The translations under genes were made by a program, and so were the position numbers. A stretch of 64,000 bases of DNA from JAVVHH01 sp963848035. Its GTDB lineage: Bacteria; Pseudomonadota; Alphaproteobacteria; Acetobacterales; Acetobacteraceae. Under the pieces are notes generated by a model. The model saw only the letters and a list, made by a program, of their open reading frames with translations, was not told the origin of the DNA and searched no databases. The DNA lies in contig CAWKCD010000001.1 in NCBI GenBank assembly GCA_963848035.1, positions 930,001 through 994,000 of the forward strand, read 5' to 3'. This document shows positions 53,171 to 62,674 of this stretch, in pieces. Each line of letters opens with the position of its first letter. Positions within the stretch are counted from its first letter, which is position 1.

Positions 53171-55354
53171 TGAGGTCCAATGGTCAAAAATTGACCAACT
53201 CCAGATACCGAGTGGGTCCGATGCTGCTGACAAGATTGCCTGCGACAATATTGCCGCCGCGCGCGGTGATGCTGACCTCCGACATTGCGCTCGTCGCGTT
53301 CCAGATCGACGACGAAATCAAGGCGAGCCGCTTGTTCGCCGCCGAACCGCCCTATGGGACGGTCGAAGTCACCTGCCTGTTCGGCCCGAGCAAGATCGCT
53401 GCCACCAAACTCTCCGCCCATGTCGGTAATGCGGACCACGCCGATTCGGCCGACGACGTGGCGCCCATCATCCTGGGCTCGGACATCCTCGAGCTCGCCG
53501 AGGAACTCGATCCGCCTTCGCGCCGCCGCGTGCTCGGCTTCATGCTCGGCTTCTGCCGCAAGGCATTCGACATTGGCGGGGATCCCGACTTCGCCGCCGC
53601 CTGCATCCGCCTCGCCGGCCTCTGCGTGGCGGAGACGCTCACCGCCGAACCGGTGGCCCGGATCACCCCCGCCTGGACGATATTGGCCGGCGTCGACATC
53701 CCCGCCGAGGCATCGCTGTTCCACCTAAGCGCCGACCGTGTTCGCCGCACCATGGCCTGCCGGATCGATGGCCACGTCAGCGTGCAGGCGGTCGAGCGAT
53801 GCGAGACCGGTGATGTCCTCCTCGCGCTCGACGACGAGTGCAGGATGTGGACGATCGCGCCGCCGCGCGCCGAGCTGCGCGATCTGATCGCCGCCTCCGC
53901 CGACGACAATCTGCGGATCGACTGTCTCCGCGCCCTCGCTCCCATCTGCTCCGTCGTCCACGCCAAAGCGCGCGCGATCGCGCTGCTCTCGCCGGCAGCG
54001 CCGATCAAGCACGACGATCCGCGGCAGCCGGTCGGCCTTACGCTGGAAGCGGCCCTGCCGACCAGCGACGGTAGGATCTTCCTGCGCGGATGGCTGCGCG
54101 ACCCGATGCACCTCGTCCAGTCCGCCGAACTTCGCGGTTTGACCGGCGTGACGCCCATTCCGCTCGAGCAGCTGCATCGCTTCCGCCGGCCGGATGTCGC
54201 CAAGCGCTACGCCACCGCGGCCTACTCCGATGCCGATGCCCGCCTGGGCTTCGCCGCCTATGTCACCGATCCGAGCAGCGGCCTGTCGCTGCAGCCGACG
54301 CTGATGCTCCACCTGCGCGGCGGCACGCGCCTCGGAGTTCGCCCGCCGGTCCACGGCGTTGACCCATGCGCCGCTCGAAATGGCGTTCTCACGAGCGTTC
54401 CCGCCGAAGAGGTCACCGACGCCATCCTCGAGCACTGCCTCGCGCCGGCCGCCGCCGCCTTTCATCGTGACTCGCTCGCCGAACGCGGAACGCCGGAGCG
54501 CATCGACATCGGCACGCCACCGGTGCGCCCTCATACATCCGTCATCGTCCCGCTCTATCGCACGCTGACGTTCCTCCGCTTCCAAATCGCGGCGCTCGCA
54601 TCCGATCCGGCAATGCACGGCGCCGAGTTGATCTACGTGCTCGACAGCCCGGAGCAACGGGCCGAAGTCGAGCATCTGCTGCGCGGTCTCTTCGCCGTGC
54701 ACCGCATGCCGATGACGCTCGTGGTCCTGACCCGCAACCTCGGATACGCAGCCGCCAACAACGCAGCGGCCGCGTTCGCCCGCGCCTCGATCTTGTTGCT
54801 GCTGAACTCCGATGTCGTGCCCGCGCGGGCTGGTTGGCTGACGCCGTTGCAGCTGGCCCTCGAGCAACCCGACATCGCCGCCGCAGGTCCGAAACTATTG
54901 TTCGACGACGAGTCGCTACAGCACGCCGGCCTCCTGTTCCGACAGGATGCGGACGGGATTTGGCTGAACGCGCATTACCACAAGGGCATGCCGCGCTGCT
55001 GGCCCGCGGCAAACGCCAGCCGAGACTGTCCCGGGCCTCACCGGCGCGGCCATCATGGTCAAACGCGAAGCGTTCGAACAGGTCGGCGGGATCTGCGAGG
55101 ACTATATCATCGGCGACTACGAGGACTCCGATTTCTGTCTGCGCCTGCGCGCGCTCGGAAAGGAACTCGTCTACGTCCCGCAAGCCGAGCTCTTCCACTT
55201 CGAGCGCCGCTCGATCAGCCATCACAAGGGCTACGCCGGCACCCTCGCCTGCCGATACAATCGTTGGCTGCACCATCAGCGCTGGGGCGATGCGATCGCC
55301 GAGCTGATGGATCGGCCGGAGTTCCGCCTTTCGTCTCAGAGCGCCGCCGCATGA
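53170..55354 (+). pseudogene. Glycosyltransferase family 2 protein, one frameshift
   Basis: The gene encodes a protein of about 728 residues. It has a long N-terminal part that includes a beta segment DGRIFLRGWLRDPMHLVQSA. A GT2 domain follows, with HTSVIVPLYRTLTFLRFQIA, LTRNLGYAAANNAAA and LLLLNSDVVPARAG. The 3' part, in another frame, has PGLTGAAIMVKREAFEQVGG and DYEDSDFCLRLRALG, the acceptor-site region. Dropping one base near 55024 (CGAGACTG to CGAACTG) joins them. It starts at the ATG overlapping the RTX stop, and ends ATGA-coupled to the methyltransferase. The first frame also runs by chance into the methyltransferase. It may add sugars to the RTX protein or glycan. Confidence 0.85.
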
Positions 55355-56127
55355 CCACCATCGCCACCCTTCGCGAGCACCTCAGCCGCAACCGGTTCAT
55401 GCCGGTTCCGCCGCCCGAACTCCACTATGTCGGCGACGGCGACTACCGCGCCATCGGCGCAGAATTCCTCGAGCGTCTGGTCAACGATGCCGACCTCAAG
55501 CCCGGCGATCGCGTGCTCGACATCGGCTGCGGCGTCGGCCGCCTCGCCATGCCGCTCACGCAATTTCTCGATGCCGGCACCTACGATGGCCTCGATCCCG
55601 TCGGCGCGGGAGTCGCGTGGTGCTCGAGAACGATCACTCCGGTCTATCCGAACATGCGCTTCCATCACCTGGACCTGCGGCATTCACTCTACAATCCAAA
55701 CGGCACGCTCGAGACAGCCAAGACCACGCTGCCCTTCGCCGACGGCAGCTTCGACTTGATCTGCATGATCTCGGTCCTCACCCATCTCGAGAAACCCGAG
55801 GCGCTGCACTACGCCGCCGAAGTCGCCCGACTGCTCGCGCCGGGCGGGCGTTGCTTTGCCACCGCTTTCCTCCTTAACCCTCCCGCCCGCGCCGCCCTCC
55901 AAACCGGCACGGCGCCTCTCGCCTTCGACCCGGTAGAGCCCGGTCCGCTCTATTTCGCTTACAAGGAAGCTCCTCTCGCCGCCGTCGCCTTCGACGAGGA
56001 CGTCCTGCTCGAATTGTTCTTGCGACACGGCCTCCGCCGGCGAAACCCGGCGCGATACGGCAGCTGGAGCGGCCGCCAGAGCGACACGTTCCAAGACATC
56101 GGTGTGTTCGAAAAGGGAGCGGCATGA
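55351..56127 (+). CDS. SAM-dependent methyltransferase
   Basis: The 258-residue class I methyltransferase has motif I DRVLDIGCGVGRLAMPL, then DGSFDLICMISVLTHLEK and APGGRCFATAF. It begins at the ATG 55351, overlapping the GT2 stop, and overlaps the next glycosyltransferase in an ATGA. Methyltransferases placed this way often methylate a sugar in a surface glycan. There is no clue to the position methylated. Confidence 0.9.
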   Translation: MTTIATLREHLSRNRFMPVPPPELHYVGDGDYRAIGAEFLERLVNDADLKPGDRVLDIGCGVGRLAMPLTQFLDAGTYDGLDPVGAGVAWCSRTITPVYPNMRFHHLDLRHSLYNPNGTLETAKTTLPFADGSFDLICMISVLTHLEKPEALHYAAEVARLLAPGGRCFATAFLLNPPARAALQTGTAPLAFDPVEPGPLYFAYKEAPLAAVAFDEDVLLELFLRHGLRRRNPARYGSWSGRQSDTFQDIGVFEKGAA

Positions 56128-57375
56128 TGCGCGTATTGTTCATGCTCCACGCCCACCCGGATCTTCAAGCCGGCGGCACCGAGATCTTTGCGCGCGATCT
56201 GTTCCGCACCCTGCGAGCGCGCGATATCGATGGCTTGTTCGTCGCTGCGACCGCGGCCCACCAACGGCCAGCCAGTCCCGGCACGCCATTCCAGTCCATC
56301 GGCTCCGCCGCTGACGAGCTGCTGGTCTGGACCGGCGGTTTCGACCCATTCTTTCAATCTCAGATCGACCTGCACGGGGTCGGCAACACCATCGCCGACC
56401 TCCTCATCGAGCAGCAGCCCGACATCGTCCATTTCCATCATCTCATGGGTCTGGGCTGCGAACTGATCGGCCTGGTCCGGCGATGCGCGCCCCGAGCCCG
56501 GATCGTCATGACGCTGCACGACTACTATCCGCTTTGCGCGAATGACGGGCAGATGGTCACGACCGCAGGGCAACTTTGCGAACGCGCTCAACCCGATGCG
56601 TGCCGGCAATGTTTTTCCGACCGCTCCCTCACGGATTTCAAGCTGCGCGAGCTGCACATCCGCGGTGCGCTCGACCAGGTCGACCTGCTCGTCTCGCCCA
56701 GCGAATTCCTCAAGCAACGTTATGTCGCGCACGGTTTCTCCGCCGATCGCATCGCCGTCATACCGAACGGGCTCCCATACCAGTCGCCGGCACCGGCGCG
56801 CGCCACCGACCGACGCGATCATTTCGCCTTCTTCGGCCACATCAACCGCTTCAAGGGTGCGAACGTGGCGCTCGAGGCCTCGGCCATCCTCTCGCGTCAG
56901 GGCTTCCAGCATTCGCTGGCAGTCCGTGGGGGAACGAGCTTCCAGACCGAGGAGACGATCGCCCGGTTCCGGGCAAAATGCGACCAGGCGCCGGACGCGC
57001 AATATCATGGCCCTTACCGCCGCAACGACTTCGCCCGCCACGTCGCAGCGAGCCGATTGGGTCATCTTCCCATCCGAGTGGTGGGAGAACGCGCCGCTCG
57101 TCATCAACGAGGCGTTCCAACACTGGCGGCCCGTCATTTGCAGCGCGCTCGGCGGCGCGGCCGAACTCGTGACGCATGGCGTGAACGGTCTGCATTTCCC
57201 GGTCAGCGACCCCAAAGCCCTGGCCGCTGCAATGCGCCGCGCGGTCGAAGAGAAGGAGCTGTGGCAACGCCTGGTGGACGGGATCAGACCGCCCGTCGGC
57301 ATCGGCGAGTCCGCCGATCGCCACCTTGCCGTCTACGAAGCTCTCCTGTTCGGCGCTGAAAGGGCTGCCGCATGA
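56124..57375 (+). pseudogene. Glycosyltransferase family 4 protein, one frameshift
   Basis: The first frame encodes a GT-B enzyme from MMRVLFMLHAHPDLQAGGTE through HDYYPLCANDGQMV to the donor-binding half. The second frame continues with DWVIFPSEWWENAPLVINEA and AALGGAAELVTHGVNGLHFP-like segments to the stop at 57375. The break is an extra C near 57051 (GCGAGCCGATTGG). Corrected, it is about 416 residues. It is a paralogue of the gene at 59513, sharing GQMV and a Cys cluster (CRQCFSD). Confidence 0.85.
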
Positions 57376-59525
57376 GCGCCGCGCTGCTTCGCCCGATCCA
57401 AGCGCCGTCGGCGCAAGTGCTTTCGGTCTGGCGCGCCATGCCCGGCGCCTACCTCCTGCTCGGTCGGGCAGGCGGCCCGATGCCGAAATCCGGGTCGGCT
57501 CGCCTTCCCGGGCAAGCCGGCGCTCATGGCATGTTCCGCACCTTCTTCTGGCCGCTCGGCGATGGCCAGGCCGTGGGCTATCTCACGGTCATCCGGCTGC
57601 CGGATCGGGCCATCGTCGGCGGCGAGCCAGACCTCGTCCTCCGCGGAGCTCGCGGGGCCGACCGTGATTTCACGCTGCGGCTTAATGCCGTCTGCGAGGA
57701 GGAAGAGTTTGGCCGAAACCTCGCCGCGCTCGCCGGCGAATTCGGCCGCCTCCGTCGCGCGCTTCGTGCTCGATCTCATCCGTCCCGAAGCGGAGGTCGA
57801 TCTCCGACGTCCGATCTTGCTTCTCGACAGCTTCCTTCAGCATGCCGCTCATCACGAGGGTTGCGTCGAACTCATTCTCGAAATCCCGAACCGGATCTTG
57901 CTCCTGCAGGGCTGGGGACCGCCGACCGGCGACGACGTCGAGATCGTGCTCACCGGCGGCGGGGTCATGCGTCATTCGGCGCAGGTGGGTGAGTTTTCGC
58001 GGAGCGACATCCCGTCGCCGCTTACCGGCAGCATCCTGGCGCTGCCCGTCCACATCACCAGCGAAGTTGCACACACACAGGTCATCTATCTGCTCACGCC
58101 CGACGCGATCCTGTGCCGGCGGATTCTCGAGAACCGCGTGCTGGATCCGGTGTCGAGCAGTGGTCAGATCCGGCACCTGCTGCCGCGGCTAAAATGCCCG
58201 CTTGCGCTCTCGTTGAATTTACAACAGGCGTTACGACCACAATACGAGGGTGTCGATACACTCAACACCTCGGAACGCCACGTCCGCGCCGCGCTCGACA
58301 GGGTGGTGTCGGCCGCGAACGTCGGGATCTATCTCTCCGGTTGGCTGCTCGATCCAGCCGGCCAGGTCAGCACGATGGAATTCTGCGCCGGCTCCGATGC
58401 TGTCCAGATCGATACTGCCCTGGTTCGTATCGACCGCAATGACGTCTTGCTCGCATTCCAGAACGACCCATCGTTCCCGTCTCATCCAAGGCCGATATCG
58501 GCTTCGCCGTCCATGTGCCCTTGACCGGAGGCGAGTTGGAGAAGCCGCATCTCCGGCTGACGTTCAGCGATGGTGACATCGCATTCGTCCCGCTCGTCGC
58601 GCAGGATGTCTCGGAGCCCGGTGTGCGCGCCCGGCTGTTTGCCAGCGTCGACATGCACAAGCCGTCGGGGCTCGAGGTGATTCAGCACCACCTGGCACCG
58701 TTCCTTTCCGGCGCCGCGCTGCCCTCACTCGCCGCATCGCGGATCGTTGCTCGCGGACCAACCGAGCGCCTGCAGGCAATCGTCGCGCCGCTGACGTCGC
58801 CGCTCCTCCCGAGAGCGACGATCGCGAACCTCTTGCGTGAACCGCTGACCGAGCAGGAGCAGATCCTCCTCGTCTGTGGCCCGGAATGGGCCTCCGCAGC
58901 TCTCGATGGGCTTGTCGAGTGGCTGCAGTTCTATGAGGTACCCGCAACGGTATTGTCCCGGCCCGATGCGGTCACACCGCTCGACGCGGTGCTGGCGGCA
59001 TCGATGCACGCGCAGGCCGAAACATTCATGATCATCTCGCCGACGGCGGCCAGCTCGTGCGTCGGCGCGCGGCAAGCGTTATGGACGGCCGGTATCGGCG
59101 CCGATGCCGTGTGCCCAACCGTTCTCTATGAAGATGGATCGATCAGGTTCGCCGGGTCGAGCACGCTCCAATTCAGCGAACGCGCGCCTTTCGCGCGGGT
59201 GGAATCCCGCTGGATGGGACTTTCCGCCCAGAGCATTCAGCAGGCCGATCCGGTCGACGCCGTTGGCGGTACGCTCGAGTGTTGCGTCCTGACAAGGGCG
59301 GCGCTGGCTGCAGCGGAGCGGGCGCGCCGTCACGCGACGAAGTTCGCACAAGAAGCGGCGCTGTTTTCCGAACTTGAAGCGTCCGGCGCGCGTGTCGTGT
59401 GGCACCCGACCGTGAGCATCGCCACGGCTGATGAATACGATCAAGGCGTGAGCACGAACGCGCCGGCCCTGGTCGATCACTGGAGCCTGCGCGCGAAATG
59501 GGGAGAGACCAAATGCGCGTCCTGA
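57372..59525 (+). pseudogene. Degenerate GT2-like protein, two frameshifts
   Basis: Three frames make one protein of about 717 residues. Breaks are near 57735 (an extra G) and near 58480 (a missing C). The N-terminal half resembles that of the GT2 gene at 53170, with VGIYLSGWLLDPAGQVSTME matching its GW segment. The C-terminal half follows the GT2 acceptor region (LYEDGSIRFAGSSTLQF; GGTLECCVLTRAALAAAERA). However, the expected DYEDSDFCLRL acidic motif is replaced by FAQEAALFSEL, so catalysis is doubtful. It lies between two GT4 genes and is part of a duplicated GT2-GT4 arrangement. Confidence 0.75.
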
Positions 59526-60805
59526 TCATTTCCCACGGTCATCCGAGCTTCTCAATCGGCGGGGCCGAAGTCGCGTCCCATGCCTTGTTCCGAGCGCTTA
59601 ACGAACATCCCGAGCACGAGGCGTTCTATCTATCGCGCGCGCCGGCAGCGGTGGCCCGGCATGCCGCAACGCCGTTGATGAGCCTCGGCCATGGCAAGGC
59701 GGAAACGTTCATGCACACCGGCGCATGGGATGAATTCTGGCTGTCGAACTGCGGCGTCGCCGAACTGAAGACCGCCTTTGCCGCCTATCTTCGGGAGATC
59801 GACCCCGACGTCGTCCACTTCCACCATATCATCGGCCTAGGCGTCGAAGCCATCGCCCTGGTGCGGCAAGTCCTTCCACAATGCCGGCTGGTGGTGACGT
59901 TCCATGAATACCTCCCGATCTGTGCACATCACGGCCAGATGGTGAAGGTAGCTCGTCAGCAACTGTGCTACGGCGCATCGCCGGCATCGTGCAACATGTG
60001 CATGCCGCAGCACAGCCAAGCTGAGTTCTTCCAGCGCGAGCAGCATCTGAAGAGCCACTTTTTGCTGGCCGACGCTTATGTCGCACCGAGCGGATTCCTG
60101 CGCGACCGCTACGTCTCGTGGGGACTTCCGGCCGAGCGGTTTCGCGTCATCGAAAACGCGGTCGCCGGGCAGCCCGTTCCCGCGCGACGGCTCAAACCGG
60201 GTGGCCGTAGAGACCGATTTGCCTTTTTCGGCCAGATCACCGCGTTCAAGGGCCTGCACGTCGTCCTCGATGCGATCGCGCAAATCCCGGACGAGATCTG
60301 GGGCGAGGCGACCCTCAGCGTATTCGGCGGCAATCTCGAGTATCAGCCGCAGGCATTCCGCGACCGGTTTGAGGCGCTTATGGAGCGGGCTGGGCGGCGC
60401 GCTCGGTTCTACGGGAGCTATCGGCAAGACGAACTGCCCTCCCTCATGAGCGAGGTAGACTGGGTGATCGTCCCATCGATCTGGTGGGAGAATTCGCCAG
60501 TCGTGATCCAGGAGGCGTTCCTCCATCGCCGCCCCCTCATCGTCACTGGCATCGGCGGCATGGCCGAGAAGGTGCAGAGCGGGATCGACGGTCTCCACTT
60601 CAGGGTAGGCAGCGTCGAGAGCTTGGCTGACCGGCTCGGCGAGGCGTTGGGAGACCCGGCGCTCTGGTCGGAGCTATCGGCCAATGCGCCGCCGCCGCCG
60701 GACCCGCAGGCGATCGTCGGGCAACATACTGAACTCTATCGGGACATCAGCCGAGCATTCCCGATCGGCGCCATTGGCTTGGCGCCAGAACACGCCGCGA
60801 TCTGA
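59513..60805 (+). CDS. Glycosyltransferase family 4 protein
   Basis: The 430-residue GT-B enzyme begins MRVLIISHGHPSFSIGGAEV and has HEYLPICAHHGQMV, a Cys cluster CNMCMPQHS and the donor-binding VIVPSIWWENSPVVIQEAFL with the conserved Glu. I chose the ATG at 59513, behind GGGGAGAG, over one at 59498. It overlaps the end of the degenerate GT2 gene and is the intact paralogue of the frameshifted GT4 gene at 56124. Confidence 0.92.
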   Translation: MRVLIISHGHPSFSIGGAEVASHALFRALNEHPEHEAFYLSRAPAAVARHAATPLMSLGHGKAETFMHTGAWDEFWLSNCGVAELKTAFAAYLREIDPDVVHFHHIIGLGVEAIALVRQVLPQCRLVVTFHEYLPICAHHGQMVKVARQQLCYGASPASCNMCMPQHSQAEFFQREQHLKSHFLLADAYVAPSGFLRDRYVSWGLPAERFRVIENAVAGQPVPARRLKPGGRRDRFAFFGQITAFKGLHVVLDAIAQIPDEIWGEATLSVFGGNLEYQPQAFRDRFEALMERAGRRARFYGSYRQDELPSLMSEVDWVIVPSIWWENSPVVIQEAFLHRRPLIVTGIGGMAEKVQSGIDGLHFRVGSVESLADRLGEALGDPALWSELSANAPPPPDPQAIVGQHTELYRDISRAFPIGAIGLAPEHAAI

Positions 60806-60828
60806 GTGAGCAGGAGAGGAAAGCGCAC

Positions 60829-62010
60829 ATGAAAAAAGTTCTCGTCATCAGCCCTTCCGGCGAAGTCTACGACCATGACTGTGTCCGCTGGTATGCGAGC
60901 GCCCGATACGCGGTGGCGCCCGATCACTACCACAATATCGGCGACGCTTTCGTCTACGACAGCTCCTTGAAGCTGCTTCATTTCTCGCAACTCGCGACGA
61001 TGAACATCCGTGACGCGAGCGAAGCGGATATCGAGCGCTACAATAGCGAATATGATTATGCGTTCTTGCGGGGATCGAACTACCTGCATAACGACATGGA
61101 TTGGGAGAATGCCCCGGCGGTTCTCTCGAAGCTGAAGATCCCGGTGATCGCATTCGGGATCGGCGCACAGGCTTCCTCGAAGAAGCCGCTGAACCTCAAT
61201 CATGCCACGCGCCGCGTGATGGAGTTGATTGCGGAACGGTCGGTGTCGATCGGCGTCCGCGGCGGTTTCACGGCGGACGTGCTCTGGAACCTGGGCATCC
61301 GCAACACGCGGATCATCGCTTGTCCGACCGTCTTCCGGAACAACGATCCGGGTCTGCGGATCGATCTCCCATCGCTCAAGACGGTCCGCGACGTCGCCTA
61401 CACGCTCCGTCGTGAGGTCGATGCGACCTATGCGCAGGATCTCCGGCGGTATCTCGATCTTCAGCGGGACACCATCCTCGATCTGGCCTCCCGTTTCGAC
61501 CTGGACGTGATCGCGCAAGGGGAGCCAGAGGAGAAAAACCTGCTCTGGGGCGATGAAGCTCGGCGCGCAAAGGCGCTCGATGATCTGCGCAAGCACGGCT
61601 GGCTCCGCGGCCCGGGCGATCCGCTCGAGAAGATCTACACGACCCGGCTGTTCTATTCGGACGTGGTCGCTGAGTTCGAGAACAAGTTGCGTCCGAAGCA
61701 TCTCGTGCTCGGCTATCGTCTACACGGCAACCTGCTCGCACTGGCGAACCGGATCCCGTCCGTCTACTTCACCTATGATAGCCGCACCGCGGAGTTCGCC
61801 GAGACTTTGCAAATCCCGAGCTTCGACGTCTTCTCGGGAAAGACGTTCCGGCTCGAGGATTATTGGGACCAGGCCTTGTTCGAGCGCTTCAACCGGGCTT
61901 ACTACCAAACCTATCGGGCGATGCGTTTGTTCCTGGACGAGAACGGCATCGCTCACAAGATGCGCGACGAAGTGGCCGCCACGCGCGTTGCGCCGGGAAT
62001 GGCCGCATGA
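60829..62010 (+). CDS. Polysaccharide pyruvyl transferase family protein
   Basis: The 393-residue protein matches the polysaccharide pyruvyl transferase (CsaB/WcaK) group. It has the N-terminal HYHNIGDAFVYDSSLKLL, the central FLRGSNYLHNDMDW and IPVIAFGIGAQASSKKPLN, and the C-terminal HLVLGYRLHGNLLALANRIP with the key RLHG segment. Members add pyruvate ketals to sugars or transfer related groups. The ATG follows AGGAGAGGAAA. It precedes the tail-anchored protein gene with an ATGA overlap. Confidence 0.9.
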   Translation: MKKVLVISPSGEVYDHDCVRWYASARYAVAPDHYHNIGDAFVYDSSLKLLHFSQLATMNIRDASEADIERYNSEYDYAFLRGSNYLHNDMDWENAPAVLSKLKIPVIAFGIGAQASSKKPLNLNHATRRVMELIAERSVSIGVRGGFTADVLWNLGIRNTRIIACPTVFRNNDPGLRIDLPSLKTVRDVAYTLRREVDATYAQDLRRYLDLQRDTILDLASRFDLDVIAQGEPEEKNLLWGDEARRAKALDDLRKHGWLRGPGDPLEKIYTTRLFYSDVVAEFENKLRPKHLVLGYRLHGNLLALANRIPSVYFTYDSRTAEFAETLQIPSFDVFSGKTFRLEDYWDQALFERFNRAYYQTYRAMRLFLDENGIAHKMRDEVAATRVAPGMAA

Positions 62011-62672
62011 GCGAAGCTGCGTCGCGTCTGCCGTCGACAGCGGCGCTGGTCGGGTACGTCGAGGCCGTCACCAATAAAGACGTCCTCGGCTGGGTCTGGT
62101 GCCCGGGAGCAGATGATCGGCTGACCGTAGAACTGCGGCTCGATGGTCAAGTGGTTGGAACGGCCGTCGCCGATCAGATCCGCGAGGATCTCGCTCGAAG
62201 CGGGATCGGGGACGGTCGGCACGCGTTCAGCCTTGCCGTTCCGGCTGAGGCGGGCGGGCGGCTGGCCGATCTGCGGGTCTTTGCCGTTCCGGTCGAAGGC
62301 GCGCCCGTCGCACTAGAGCCGCCGCCGGGACCGTCGGCGGCCTCCGACACGCTGACGCCGCTGCAGCGCGGCATCGATACGCTGATCAGCTCGCAACGCT
62401 TGCTGCATCGGAACCTGCAAGCAGCCTTGTTGCAACAGGGCCCGTCCGCGGCCGCGACATTGGCCGAGATCGCGGCCGTGCAGACCAAGCTGAGCGATGC
62501 GATCTCGACCGTGGAGCTTTTCGTCGTCCGGCTCGAGACGGCTTTCCAGACGCGCGAACACGCAGCGCCGCCCGCGCCAGCCCGGCGGATGCTGGGCGCT
62601 GCCGTCGCGATCTCCTGCTGCGCGTTCCTGACCGCCTGCTGGGCGCTGTACCGCTCGGTCTCCGGGGGGTGA
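62007..62672 (+). CDS. Tail-anchored protein with a GW-type beta domain
   Basis: The 221-residue protein has an N-terminal beta domain with ALVGYVEAVTNKDVLGWVWC and DGQVVGTAVADQIREDLARS, a module that often accompanies glycosyltransferases. A helical stretch follows, with the likely coiled coil around residues 110-180 (LQRGIDTLISSQRLLHRNL). One C-terminal membrane helix (MLGAAVAISCCAFLTACWAL) completes it. It lies between the pyruvyl transferase and the exporter genes. It may link the glycan enzymes or substrates to the secretion channel. Confidence 0.7.
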   Translation: MSEAASRLPSTAALVGYVEAVTNKDVLGWVWCPGADDRLTVELRLDGQVVGTAVADQIREDLARSGIGDGRHAFSLAVPAEAGGRLADLRVFAVPVEGAPVALEPPPGPSAASDTLTPLQRGIDTLISSQRLLHRNLQAALLQQGPSAAATLAEIAAVQTKLSDAISTVELFVVRLETAFQTREHAAPPAPARRMLGAAVAISCCAFLTACWALYRSVSGG

Positions 62673-62674
62673 CC

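Noticed and set aside
53170..56127. A single GT2-methyltransferase fusion protein of about 986 residues
   Set aside because: The middle part is out-of-frame shadow after a one-base shift near 55024. The real GT2 ends at 55354, and the methyltransferase has its own ATG in an ATGA overlap.
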